In this document: in pieces, positions 1 to 7,776 of the stretch
How positions within the stretch are numbered: the first letter of the stretch is position 1
How the letters are laid out: each line of letters opens with the position of its first letter
DNA from: Clostridiales bacterium
GTDB lineage: Bacteria; Bacillota; Clostridia; Christensenellales; Aristaeellaceae
Direction of reading: 5' to 3'
Assembly (NCBI GenBank): GCA_004555535.1
Contig: SFHU01000075.1
Coordinates: forward strand, 1-14,085
Length of the DNA stretch: 14,085 nt
Notes under the pieces: model-generated
The model's database searches: none
What the model was told of the DNA's origin: nothing
The model's input: only the letters and a program-made list of their open reading frames with translations
Program-made: the position numbers and the translations under genes

Positions 1-28
1 GATTGTCGTTCTCGAAAGGAGAATGGAA

Positions 29-1099
29 ATGATACCTGAAAAGCGCTTCTTAAACCAGATTCAACAGGTGCTGGCCCGTCTGATGCAGCCGCTCTGGCTG
101 CTGGATACCGAGGGCTCGGTGCTGCTGCCCGAGGAAAACCGCGGCAAGATCAATCTCCCGGAGTTCATGGAGCCGGGAATGCCTGTCGCCTTTGAGGGCA
201 AGACGTTTCTGATGATCGGCATCACGCCGGAGCTGATCCTCTGTGCGGATGCGCAGGGCGCGGCGACGCATGACTGCATCGTCCTCGCAGGCGCGATGGT
301 TCAGTCCATGGGCCGCGGCGAGGCGCCCATCCAGAGCCGCTACGATGTCTATCGCCGCGTGCTGCGCGAGGAGCTGGCCGGTTCCGAACTGGAAGCGCTG
401 GCCCATGAGCATCAGATCGAGATTAACCGCGAGCGTTGCGTGATGACCTTCCAGATCCTTCAGACGGAGACGGAAACCGCCTTCAACATGCTCGAGGAGC
501 TTGTTCCGCGCGCGAGCAACGACCTGCTCGTGGAGATGGACCGCCACACGGTCGTCTTCCTCAAGAGCATGGAGAACGTCGAGAACTTTGACGAGCTCTA
601 TCAGCTGGCCGAGGCGATCGAGCAGACGCTGCTTGACGAGGCGGGCAAGAGCTGCGTCGTGGGCATCGGCGAGCCGAAGAAGACCTTCCCGGAGATCGGC
701 GAGAGCTATCGCGAGTCCCGCAGGGCGGTCGAGGTCGGCCGCATCTTCCTGACCGAGCAGCACATCTACGTCTATCGCAGCCTCGTGCTCGAGCGCTTCC
801 TGATGGATATCCCGCGCGAGATGGGCACGCGCTATCACGGTATCCTCTTCAACCGAAAGACGGCGCGCCTGTTCAACGACGAGATGCTGCATACGATCGA
901 GATGTTCTTCGCCAAGGACCTGAACCTGTCCGATACCGCGCGCCAGCTCTACATCCACCGCAATACGCTCGTCTATCGCCTGGACAAGGTGCAGCGCCAG
1001 ACCGGCCTTGATCTGCGCAAGTTCGATGACGCGGTGACCTTCAAGATGATGATGCTGCTGGGCAAGAGCGGCAAGGACAAGCCGCGTCCCGTGTATTGA
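29..1099 (+). CDS. PucR/CdaR-type helix-turn-helix transcriptional regulator
   Basis: Cytoplasmic DNA-binding regulator of the PucR/CdaR group (356 aa). The C-terminal part (about residues 285-345) is the typical PucR helix-turn-helix: it reads LNLSDTARQLYIHRNTLVYR, followed by a conserved segment beginning LDKVQRQTGLDLRKFDDAV. Residues about 133-255 fit the GGDEF-like middle domain seen in such regulators. Residues 1-95 resemble a short PAS-like or diacid-sensing domain (a PLWLLDTEGSVLLP stretch), but the ligand cannot be told. Start choice: AGGAG at 17-21 is only 1 nt from the ATG at 23 but 7 nt from the in-frame ATG at 29, so 29 is preferred. The promoter lies outside the window. A hairpin with a short T-run follows the stop. 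The target genes are unknown; the S41 peptidase gene downstream is only a candidate. The family is clear and the effector is not. Confidence 0.9.
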   Translation: MIPEKRFLNQIQQVLARLMQPLWLLDTEGSVLLPEENRGKINLPEFMEPGMPVAFEGKTFLMIGITPELILCADAQGAATHDCIVLAGAMVQSMGRGEAPIQSRYDVYRRVLREELAGSELEALAHEHQIEINRERCVMTFQILQTETETAFNMLEELVPRASNDLLVEMDRHTVVFLKSMENVENFDELYQLAEAIEQTLLDEAGKSCVVGIGEPKKTFPEIGESYRESRRAVEVGRIFLTEQHIYVYRSLVLERFLMDIPREMGTRYHGILFNRKTARLFNDEMLHTIEMFFAKDLNLSDTARQLYIHRNTLVYRLDKVQRQTGLDLRKFDDAVTFKMMMLLGKSGKDKPRPVY

Positions 1100-1136
1100 T
1101 CCCGTATTCCCGGACATTTTCCCGTTGGGCATGTCC

Positions 1137-1165
1137 AGCCGACCCCCAGAAGGGTCGGCTGTTTT
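1137..1165 (+). terminator. Hairpin with short T-run (leaky terminator or attenuator)
   Basis: A perfect 9-bp stem, AGCCGACCC (1137-1145) with GGGTCGGCT (1152-1160), has a 6-nt loop and is followed by GTTTTC. The stem is strong but the T-run has only four T, so termination may be partial. It ends 25 nt before the start codon of the S41 peptidase gene. It could therefore end the regulator transcript or act as an attenuator in the peptidase leader. Confidence 0.7.
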
Positions 1166-1190
1166 CAGATGGAAAGGAAATGTGAAGACA

Positions 1191-2432
1191 GTGAAACGCA
1201 ATTTTGTCGCCGTTGTGCTCGCCGGAATCATGCTGCTGGCCATGAGTGCGCAGGCCGGTGCGTCCTCCGTGCTGCCCATGTTCAAAGACCAGGAGAGCGA
1301 CACCGTGACCATCAGCCGGGAGGAGTATGACCGACTGATGCAGTACAGCAAGCTGGACACGCTGATGCAGCTCGTCGAGGCCTACTATTATGAGGATGCC
1401 GACACCGACGCCATGCTCGAGGGCGCGGCGCTCGGGCTGATGCAGGGCATTGGCGACGTGTACAGCACCTACTACACGAAGGAAGAGATGGACAAGTTCA
1501 ACGAGGAGACGGAGGGCGAATACGCCGGCATCGGCTGCCAGCTGCTGGCCGACCCGGAGGACACGACCATCACCGTTACGCGCGTGTTCAAAAACAGCCC
1601 GGCCGATGAGGCCGGCATCCGTTCCGGCGACAAGATCGTCTACGTCAACGACGTCTACTATTCAGCCTACGAAATGGACGAGGCGGTCAGCGTCATGCGC
1701 GGCACGCCGGGCGAGAGCGTGAAGGTTACCGTCCTGCGCGGGCTGGAGACGATCGATTTTGACATCACGCGCAAGATCGTCAACATCAACTATGTCGAAT
1801 ATGAAATCCTCGAGGGGAATATCGGCTATGTGATGGTGTTCGACTTCCTTGGCGACGCGTATGAGGGCTTCGCCCAGGCGATTGCCGCCTTCGAGGAGGC
1901 CGGCGTCTGCGGCATGATCATCGACCTGCGCAACAACGGCGGCGGCCTGGTGGATGCCTGCGTGGACATGGCAGACCTGATCCTTCCGGAGGGCGTCGTC
2001 GTCTCTATGCGCGACAAGGCCGGACAGACGACCGAATACCGGATTGACGACAAGTACTACGATGTGCCGATGGTCGTGCTGGTCAACGGGTATTCCGCCA
2101 GCGCGTCGGAGATCCTCGCCGGCGCGATCCGCGATACCGGCGCGGGCACGCTGGTTGGCGAGAAGACCTTCGGCAAGGGTGTCGTGCAGAGCGTCATCAA
2201 CTTCCCGGACGGCAGCGGCATGAAGGTGACGACTGCCCGCTACTACACGCCCAACGGCGAGTGCATCCATGAGATCGGCATTGAGCCGCATGTCGAGGTT
2301 TCGCTCGACGAGGACGCCGTCACGCGCTACGGCATCAACAACCTGCCGCACGACAAGGACGCGCAGCTCCAGAAGGCGATCGAGCTGCTGACCACAGAGG
2401 CGGAAACGGCGCAGGCCGAGGACGCCGCGTAA
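1191..2432 (+). CDS. Carboxyl-terminal processing serine peptidase, S41 family (CtpA/CtpB type)
   Basis: Secreted or membrane-anchored serine protease of the S41A family (413 aa). It has an N-terminal signal sequence (KRN, then hydrophobic residues 5-18, with a possible cleavage site after AQA at 20-22). A PDZ domain follows at roughly residues 108-190, with an NSPADEAGIRSGDKIVYVND core, then the peptidase domain at about 200-375. The catalytic Ser is S304 in GYSASASEI, the Lys is K329 in KTFGKGVVQ, and Q333 lies four residues later. The 25-residue Ser-Lys spacing matches E. coli Prc and B. subtilis CtpB, so the enzyme looks intact. Start choice: an upstream in-frame TTG at 1125 would run through the hairpin at 1137-1165. 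GTG 1191, about 10 nt after AAGGAAA (1174-1180), begins exactly at the signal peptide; GTG 1182 is too close to that site. Relatives include the sporulation protease CtpB, but no sporulation neighbour supports that role here. The substrate is unknown. Confidence 0.93.
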   Translation: MKRNFVAVVLAGIMLLAMSAQAGASSVLPMFKDQESDTVTISREEYDRLMQYSKLDTLMQLVEAYYYEDADTDAMLEGAALGLMQGIGDVYSTYYTKEEMDKFNEETEGEYAGIGCQLLADPEDTTITVTRVFKNSPADEAGIRSGDKIVYVNDVYYSAYEMDEAVSVMRGTPGESVKVTVLRGLETIDFDITRKIVNINYVEYEILEGNIGYVMVFDFLGDAYEGFAQAIAAFEEAGVCGMIIDLRNNGGGLVDACVDMADLILPEGVVVSMRDKAGQTTEYRIDDKYYDVPMVVLVNGYSASASEILAGAIRDTGAGTLVGEKTFGKGVVQSVINFPDGSGMKVTTARYYTPNGECIHEIGIEPHVEVSLDEDAVTRYGINNLPHDKDAQLQKAIELLTTEAETAQAEDAA

Positions 2433-2447
2433 GCACCGGAAGAAAGG

Positions 2448-2480
2448 AATCCCCGTTATGGCGACGGGGGTTTTCTTTTT
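2448..2480 (+). terminator. Rho-independent terminator after the S41 peptidase gene
   Basis: CCCCGT (2451-2456) pairs with ACGGGG (2464-2469). The stem is extended outward by T-G and A-T pairs, and TTTTCTTTTT follows (2471-2480). It lies 15 nt after the peptidase stop codon and separates that gene from the glycosyltransferase operon. Confidence 0.85.
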
Positions 2481-2545
2481 CCTGACGGCGCCGGGCCTGG
2501 CTGGACCGGAGCGGGGGACAGCCGCCCGCTTTTCACAAAAGAGAG

Positions 2546-2574
2546 TGGTGAAGCGGAACAATCTATGGTATAAT
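2546..2574 (+). promoter_or_regulatory. Extended -10 promoter for the glycosyltransferase operon
   Basis: A perfect TATAAT lies at 2569-2574, preceded by TGG at 2566-2568, which is the extended -10 TGn motif. At 17-bp spacing the -35 region is TGGTGA (2546-2551), a poor match to TTGACA, which is typical of extended -10 promoters. Transcription would begin near 2581, giving a leader of about 40 nt before the ATG at 2622. It is the only convincing promoter between the terminator at 2480 and the operon. Confidence 0.7.
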
Positions 2575-2578
2575 GAAT

Positions 2579-2608
2579 CATATGCAGGAAGGAAAAAACA
2601 TATGCAGG
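2579..2608 (+). repeat. Direct repeat CATATGCAGG in the operon leader
   Basis: CATATGCAGG occurs at 2579-2588 and again at 2599-2608, 20 nt apart (about two helical turns), at or just after the expected transcription start. It could be a regulator site near the start of transcription, or chance. The second copy contains an ATG at 2602 with its own AAGGA 8 nt upstream, opening a 12-codon frame (see findings). Confidence 0.45.
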
Positions 2609-2621
2609 CGGAGGGAAGACA

Positions 2622-3665
2622 ATGTGCCGGGTCAGCGTGATCGTGCCGATTTACCAGGTGGAGGCGTATTTGCCGCGCTGTCTCGACAGCATTCTGGCGC
2701 AGACCTTTGAGGACTTTGAGCTGATCCTCGTCGACGACGGCACGAAGGACAGCTGTCCGCGGATCATGGAGGAATATGCGCGCAGGGATTCGCGCATCCG
2801 CCAGGTTCACAAGGAGAACGGTGGCCTGTCCTCGGCGAGAAACGCCGGGCTGGACATCGCGCGGGGCGAATTCATTGCCTTTGTGGATTCAGATGACTAT
2901 ATCGATTCAAGCCTGCTCGCGGACGCCGTCGCGGCAGCAGATGCTTCCGGCGCGGAGCAAGTGCTCTGGAATTACCGATACGTCGACAAGCGCGGCGTGC
3001 AGGACGCCTATCTGCACTTTGACGACGAGGTGATCGATCTGGACGGGCTCGGGCTGGCCAACTATTTTTACGACTACTGGATGCCCTACAGGCATGGGCA
3101 GGAGGCCTGGAGCAAGCTGTACCGGCGCAGCGTCATTGAGGAAAACGGGCTGCGTTACGCGCCCAACGACGAAATCTTCGCGGAGGACACACTCTTTTCC
3201 GCGATGTACCTGCTCCATACACACAAAATCGCCGCGTTGAGCAAGCCCTATGTCTATTACACCCAGCGCGGGGATTCGCTGATGGGCAAGAAGAAGCCCC
3301 GGCTCGCGCGGCGGCTGACGACACTGAGCATCCGCCTGTGCGACTATGCGCGCGCAGCCGGGCGGGCGCAGGAGCTCCAAAACGTGCTGCCCGTCCTCTG
3401 CTATGACAAGCTGATCGCCAAGGGCATCCGTCTGGATCCGGAGCCGGAGGAGGTCTATGCCGCCATGGAGGAGCTGGGCCGGAACGCGACGCTGCGGGAC
3501 ATGCTCAGGCGCCTGCTGGGCGTGATGCCGCTTGTGATGTACACGCTCAGGACGGGCAAGGGAATCCGCTCCCAGGTGCGCGCCCGGCTCTTTGCCGCGA
3601 GATGGCTGCGGGGCGATGTTCGCGGCGCGGCGGCGCTGATTGACAGGCGGGAGGCTGCGCGATGA
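2622..3665 (+). CDS. GT2-family glycosyltransferase, operon gene 1
   Basis: Family 2 glycosyltransferase (347 aa) with a GT-A fold, expected to transfer a sugar from a nucleotide-sugar donor to a growing surface glycan at the cytoplasmic face of the membrane. The N-terminus VSVIVPIYQVEAYLPRCLDS, the DDG at 38-40, the ENGGLSSARNAGL stretch and the metal-binding DSDD at 89-92 are all canonical. An EDTLF motif follows the SKLYRR segment and probably includes the catalytic acidic residue. There is no clear transmembrane segment; the C-terminus is basic and may be membrane-associated. The start is set by GGAGGG (2610-2615) 6 nt before ATG 2622. The stop overlaps the next start as ATGA, which indicates translational coupling. 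It is the most divergent of the four paralogues. Donor and acceptor cannot be predicted. Confidence 0.92.
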   Translation: MCRVSVIVPIYQVEAYLPRCLDSILAQTFEDFELILVDDGTKDSCPRIMEEYARRDSRIRQVHKENGGLSSARNAGLDIARGEFIAFVDSDDYIDSSLLADAVAAADASGAEQVLWNYRYVDKRGVQDAYLHFDDEVIDLDGLGLANYFYDYWMPYRHGQEAWSKLYRRSVIEENGLRYAPNDEIFAEDTLFSAMYLLHTHKIAALSKPYVYYTQRGDSLMGKKKPRLARRLTTLSIRLCDYARAAGRAQELQNVLPVLCYDKLIAKGIRLDPEPEEVYAAMEELGRNATLRDMLRRLLGVMPLVMYTLRTGKGIRSQVRARLFAARWLRGDVRGAAALIDRREAAR

Positions 3666-4690
3666 GGGTCAGCGTGATCATTCCCTGCTATAACGCGGAG
3701 CGGTATCTGGAGGCATGCCTTGCTTCGGTGCTCGCGCAGACGATGAAGGATTTTGAGGTGCTGGTGATCAACGACGGTTCCGGTGACGGCTCGCTTTCCA
3801 TCGCCCGCAGGGCGGCGGAGCGGGATGCCCGCGTCCGCGTCTTTCATCAGGAGAACCGCGGCGTCTGCGCCGCGAGAAACAAAGGGCTTGAAGAGGCACG
3901 CGGGGAATTCGTCACCTTTGTCGACGCGGACGACCTGCTGGAGCCCATCGCGCTGGAGCGGATGCTTGGGGCGTCGGAGGGAGCGGACATGGTCGTCTGC
4001 CTGCACCGGACGTTTGATGAGCGTGGAAACGGGGGGATCTTCTGGCCGGAGGGCGCCTGGACAGGGCGCTCCGGCGAGGCGCGCAGGCGCGCGGCGGCGC
4101 TGCGCCTGATCGAGGGCGACAGCGTGCTCAACATCATGTGCAACAAGCTGCACCGGCGCGCGCTGCTTGAGCGGGAGCATCTGCGCCTGCGCGAGGGCAT
4201 CGCCATCGCGGAGGACGCGCTGTTCAACCTGGAGGCTGTGCTCTGCGGGCGGGGCATCGCGTTCGTGCCGGAGGTGACCTACCGCTACAGGATGCACGGG
4301 GAATCGGCGACGCACACGCGCACGAAGAGCGAGCTGGACGCCCACCTGCCCTGGCTGCTGGCCATGCGGGATATGCTGCTGCGACGGGGACAGCTGGAGG
4401 CGTATTACGCGGCGTTTTTCAACGCGGTCGTGCTTCGCCTGTACAAGGACGGCGGCGTTCCTGGTGTGATCCGGGGCTTCCGGGAGAAGGCACAGCCTGT
4501 TGTGGCCGTTCCGGGGCTTGATCCGCACAGGCTGGGCCCGGGCGCCCACGCGCTGCTCTGGCTTGGCCGCAGCGGCCTGTATCCCGCCGCGTATCCGCTG
4601 ATCTTTCCGTTTCAGCTCGTGAAGCGCAAGCTCGGCGAGGCGGCCTTCCGCCTGCGCATGCGAAAGGAGAAGCGCCATGGGGACGCCTGA
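3662..4690 (+). CDS. GT2-family glycosyltransferase, operon gene 2
   Basis: Second GT2 enzyme (342 aa). It has VSVIIPCYNAERYLEACLAS at the N-terminus, NDG at 37-39, NRGVCAARNKGL, the metal-binding DADD at 88-91, and the later signatures NKLHRRALL, AEDALFNLEAV and YRYRMHGESA. NDG in place of DDG is a common family variation, so activity is expected. ATG 3662 overlaps the previous stop by 4 nt and has GGGAGG (3649-3654) 7 nt upstream. The 3' end overlaps the next gene by 14 nt. The protein closely resembles operon genes 3 and 4 in motif wording, which suggests tandem duplication followed by divergence. Donor and acceptor are unknown. Confidence 0.92.
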   Translation: MRVSVIIPCYNAERYLEACLASVLAQTMKDFEVLVINDGSGDGSLSIARRAAERDARVRVFHQENRGVCAARNKGLEEARGEFVTFVDADDLLEPIALERMLGASEGADMVVCLHRTFDERGNGGIFWPEGAWTGRSGEARRRAAALRLIEGDSVLNIMCNKLHRRALLEREHLRLREGIAIAEDALFNLEAVLCGRGIAFVPEVTYRYRMHGESATHTRTKSELDAHLPWLLAMRDMLLRRGQLEAYYAAFFNAVVLRLYKDGGVPGVIRGFREKAQPVVAVPGLDPHRLGPGAHALLWLGRSGLYPAAYPLIFPFQLVKRKLGEAAFRLRMRKEKRHGDA

Positions 4691-5609
4691 AATCAGCCTC
4701 GTGCTGCCCTGCTATCAGAATGGGGCGACGCTGGAGCGCACCGTGCGCAGCATCCGGGCACAGACCTTTGCGGACTGGGAGCTGATCGCGGTGGACGACG
4801 GCTCCACGGATGACACCGGCGCGCGCCTTGACGCGCTGGCGAAGGACGAGCCGCGCATGCGCGTCCTGCATCAGCAGAACGGCGGCGTCTCCGCCGCGCG
4901 CAACGCGGGCATAGCCTGTGCCCGGGGCCGATGGATCGGCTTTGTCGATGCGGATGACCATCTGCTGCCCGGCGCGCTCCGGGCGCTGCTTGCCCTGACC
5001 GATGAACAGACGGACATCGCCTGCGGGGCGTACATCATGCGCCACGGGGAGGATGGCGGGCGCGAGGAGCTCAGCGTCTGCGCGGAGGGCGACCGCATCG
5101 CCATCTATGAGAGCCTCCTGCGGGGGGACAGTGCGCTCAACAGCATGTGCGCGCGATTGTACAGGGCGGATATGCTGAAGGAAAACCGGGTTGAGGCGCC
5201 ACTGGGGGTCAAGGTCGGTGAGGATGTGCTTTTCAACCTGGACGCGTTCGCCTGCGCGCGCAGCTGGCGGATGAGCCGGGAGGTCGTCTATATCTACGAG
5301 CTGGGCGGGGATTCCGCGATGATGCGCGCGCGCAGCGACCGCTATGCGCGCAGCCTGCCGATGCTCGAGGGCATCGGGCGGTTCATCGACCGGCACCATC
5401 TGGAGACGGCGCTCTTCCGCGCCCATATCGACGCCTACCTGCGCGTGCTGCGCGCGGACAGGGGACGCCTTCGCGCGGCCCTGGGGTTTGACCGGTCTGT
5501 CGTCCGGCGGATCACGAAGGGCGTGTCCCCGCGCGCGCTGTGCGCCAAGCAGCGGCTCTACTACGCCGCGCTGCGCCTGCTTCCGCCGCTGAGCTTCTTT
5601 CTGCCGTGA
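4677..5609 (+). CDS. GT2-family glycosyltransferase, operon gene 3
   Basis: Third GT2 enzyme (310 aa, the shortest of the four). The N-terminus ISLVLPCYQNGATLERTVRS begins the GT-A fold. DDGS lies at 40-43, followed by QNGGVSAARNAGI, the metal-binding DADD at 91-94, and VGEDVLFNLDAF. The region after the ED motif keeps the Y-x-Y...GDSAMM block shared with genes 2 and 4. ATG 4677 has AAAGGAG (4663-4669) 7 nt upstream and overlaps gene 2 by 14 nt. A 20-nt gap separates it from gene 4. The shorter C-terminus may reflect loss of a tail rather than truncation, since all catalytic motifs are present. Specificity is unknown. Confidence 0.92.
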   Translation: MGTPEISLVLPCYQNGATLERTVRSIRAQTFADWELIAVDDGSTDDTGARLDALAKDEPRMRVLHQQNGGVSAARNAGIACARGRWIGFVDADDHLLPGALRALLALTDEQTDIACGAYIMRHGEDGGREELSVCAEGDRIAIYESLLRGDSALNSMCARLYRADMLKENRVEAPLGVKVGEDVLFNLDAFACARSWRMSREVVYIYELGGDSAMMRARSDRYARSLPMLEGIGRFIDRHHLETALFRAHIDAYLRVLRADRGRLRAALGFDRSVVRRITKGVSPRALCAKQRLYYAALRLLPPLSFFLP

Positions 5610-5629
5610 GGCGTTTTGGGAGGATGACG

Positions 5630-6613
5630 ATGAATTCACTTGCCGATATTTCTGTGATTGTGCCGTGCTTCAACGCGGAGCGGTATCTCCGGGTCTGCCT
5701 GGAGAGCCTGAAGGCGCAGCGGACGCCGCAGATCGAGATGATCTTCATCGACGACGGCTCGACGGACGCGACGGGCGCGATTCTGGATGCCTTTGCGCGC
5801 ACGGAGCCGCGGGCCCAGGTGCTGCACATACAAAACAGCGGTGTCTCCGCGGCCAGAAACCGCGGGATCTCCCTGGCGACGGGGCGGTATATCGCCTTTG
5901 TGGATGCGGACGACGCGCTGGAGGAGGACGGCCTCGCGCTGCTGTATCAGACGGCGATGCGCACGGGCGCGCAGATCACCTCCGCCAACCACATGCTCTT
6001 TGACGTGGAGAAGAACCGGCGCGTGCCGGTGGAGATCGAGCCTGTCGTGCAGCAACCCTCCGAGATCGTCAAAGAGATCATCCACATGCACAGAATCTAC
6101 AACAACATCTGGAACAAGCTCTACGACAGGACGCTGTTCGACGGCGGGCTGCGCCTGGACGAGACCGTGCGCATCGGCGAGGACGCGCTGCTGAACATGC
6201 AGCTCTACCTGCGCGCGCGCAAGGTGGTGCACATCCCGGAGACAACCTACGTCTACCGGATCCACAGCCAGTCGGCGATGTCGGGCGTCCGGGATTACAG
6301 CGAGGCGCATCAGCCGATGCTCGAGAGCATGAACCGCTTGCTCAGGCAGGAGGGCATCAAGGAGCTGTATTTCAGGGATTATCTGCAGAGCTGCGTCTGG
6401 ATCGACGAAAAGCGCCGCGGCATCCGCGCGTGCATGAGCGCCTTCAACAGCCGGATCCGTCCGCTGGTGCTCGACGGCATCGACGGGGAGAGGATCCCGC
6501 AGAAGGACAGGCGCCTTTACAGGCTCGTCGTCAGCGGACGCTTCCCGCAGTTTTACAAGCTGATGCGCGTCTTTGAAAAGATCACCGGCTGGAAATGGGG
6601 GATCAGGCGATGA
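5630..6613 (+). CDS. GT2-family glycosyltransferase, operon gene 4
   Basis: Fourth GT2 enzyme (327 aa). Motifs: ISVIVPCFNAERYLRVCLES, DDGSTD at 41-46, NSGVSAARNRGI, the metal-binding DADD at 92-95, then NKLYDRTLF, IGEDALLNMQLY and YVYRIHSQSAM. Start choice: the reading frame stays open upstream to 5540 inside gene 3, but GGAGG (5619-5623) abuts ATG 5624 and lies 6 nt from in-frame ATG 5630, which is where homology begins. The stop at 6611-6613 overlaps the next start as ATGA. It shares 17 identical nucleotides with gene 2 over its NAERYL codons, consistent with paralogy. Sugar specificity is unknown. Confidence 0.92.
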   Translation: MNSLADISVIVPCFNAERYLRVCLESLKAQRTPQIEMIFIDDGSTDATGAILDAFARTEPRAQVLHIQNSGVSAARNRGISLATGRYIAFVDADDALEEDGLALLYQTAMRTGAQITSANHMLFDVEKNRRVPVEIEPVVQQPSEIVKEIIHMHRIYNNIWNKLYDRTLFDGGLRLDETVRIGEDALLNMQLYLRARKVVHIPETTYVYRIHSQSAMSGVRDYSEAHQPMLESMNRLLRQEGIKELYFRDYLQSCVWIDEKRRGIRACMSAFNSRIRPLVLDGIDGERIPQKDRRLYRLVVSGRFPQFYKLMRVFEKITGWKWGIRR

Positions 6614-7776
6614 GCACGATGCTGATGTACAACCACGGCGGCTGCGAAAACCGGGGCTGCGAGGCCATCGTCCGCTCGACGAGCGAGATGTTTGTGCAGG
6701 AGCTGGGCGTTAGGTGCTGCGTGGCCTCGGCGACGCCGAAGTATGACCGGGGCATCGGCCTGGGCATTCCCGTCATTCCGGCGGAGATTTCGCCCTACAG
6801 CCTGAACCGGCTGATCAATTCCGTCGGCTTCCGCCTGGGCATCCCGCGGGAGCAGGAGGTCGCCCGGCGCTACGACACGGTCATCTCGCGGGGGCGTCGC
6901 AGCGACGTCTGCCTCTCCATCGGCGGGGACACCTATTGCTATGGGCGACAGGAGCATCTGCTCGTGATCAACGGGCGGCTCCGGCGTGCGGGCAAGCCGA
7001 TCGTGCTCTGGGGCTGCTCGGTGGAGCCGAAGCTGCTGGAGGGCGAGCGCCTCGGGGACATCCGGCAGTATCAGCTGATTGTCGCGCGCGAGTCGATCAC
7101 GTTTGAGGCGATGAAGGCGGAGGGGCTGCCCGTGCTGCAATGGTGCGACCCGGCGTTCTTCCTGCGCAGCGAGGAGACGGCGCTGCCGCAGGGCTGGCGC
7201 GAGGGAGGCACGGTCGGCATCAACCTCAGTCCGCTTGTGCTCGACTGCTCCCGGGACAGGGAGGGCACGCTCGATGCGTTCGCGGCGCTGATCCGCCACA
7301 TCCTGAGCACCAGCGGGGACAGCGTCGCGCTGATTCCGCATGTCACCTGGGAGCATGACAACGATCTCGACGCGCTTGGGGCGCTCAAGGCGCGCTTTGC
7401 CGATGAGCCGCGCGTCTTCCTGCTGCCGGGTACGCTTCGGGCTATGCAGCTCAAGGGCTGCATCGGGCAGCTGAAGGCGCTGGTCACGGCGAGAACGCAC
7501 GCCTCCATCGCGGGGTATTCCAGCGGCGTGCCGACGCTGGTGATCGGCTATTCCGTCAAGGCGCGGGGCATCGCGCGGGATCTGTTCGGCGACGAGGCGG
7601 GGCACCTGATCCCTGTTCAGGAGCTGGGGAGTGAGCAGGAGCTGATTGCCGCATATGACGCACTGATCGGGCGCGCGCAGGAGGAAAGGGCGCTGCTGCA
7701 GAGGCGCATTCCCGAATACACCGCGGGGCGCGCGGAGCTGGTCAAGAGGATCATGGAGCTGGGAGAAAAGGCATGA
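6610..7776 (+). CDS. Polysaccharide pyruvyl transferase family protein (WcaK/CsaB-like)
   Basis: Member of the polysaccharide pyruvyl transferase family (PF04230), 388 aa. Known members move pyruvate from phosphoenolpyruvate onto a sugar as a ketal, adding negative charge to exopolysaccharide or secondary cell-wall polymer. Visible features: an N-terminal YNHGGCENRGCEAI segment, SIGGDTY at 103-109, and a C-terminal block with RTHASI at 295-300 followed by GVPTLVIGYSVKARGIARDL, which is the family's R-x-H...G-P...Y..K..G signature. Start choice: ATG 6610 forms a 4-nt ATGA overlap with gene 4 and has a purine-rich GGGGGA (6597-6602) 7 nt upstream. The in-frame ATG at 6595 has no good site. The ATGA overlap with the following gene ties the two together. 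The exact acceptor is unknown, and some family members may use other chemistry. Confidence 0.88.
   Translation: MSTMLMYNHGGCENRGCEAIVRSTSEMFVQELGVRCCVASATPKYDRGIGLGIPVIPAEISPYSLNRLINSVGFRLGIPREQEVARRYDTVISRGRRSDVCLSIGGDTYCYGRQEHLLVINGRLRRAGKPIVLWGCSVEPKLLEGERLGDIRQYQLIVARESITFEAMKAEGLPVLQWCDPAFFLRSEETALPQGWREGGTVGINLSPLVLDCSRDREGTLDAFAALIRHILSTSGDSVALIPHVTWEHDNDLDALGALKARFADEPRVFLLPGTLRAMQLKGCIGQLKALVTARTHASIAGYSSGVPTLVIGYSVKARGIARDLFGDEAGHLIPVQELGSEQELIAAYDALIGRAQEERALLQRRIPEYTAGRAELVKRIMELGEKA

Noticed and set aside
1125..1190. Upstream extension of the S41 peptidase from TTG 1125
   Set aside because: It would translate through the 1137-1165 hairpin and place 22 residues before an otherwise well-formed signal peptide.
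2458..2640. 60-codon + strand frame between the S41 gene and the first glycosyltransferase
   Set aside because: It starts inside the terminator loop, runs through the promoter and leader, and has no recognisable motif.
5540..5629. Upstream extension of glycosyltransferase gene 4 into gene 3
   Set aside because: The ribosome binding site at 5619-5623 and the GT2 homology both point to ATG 5630.
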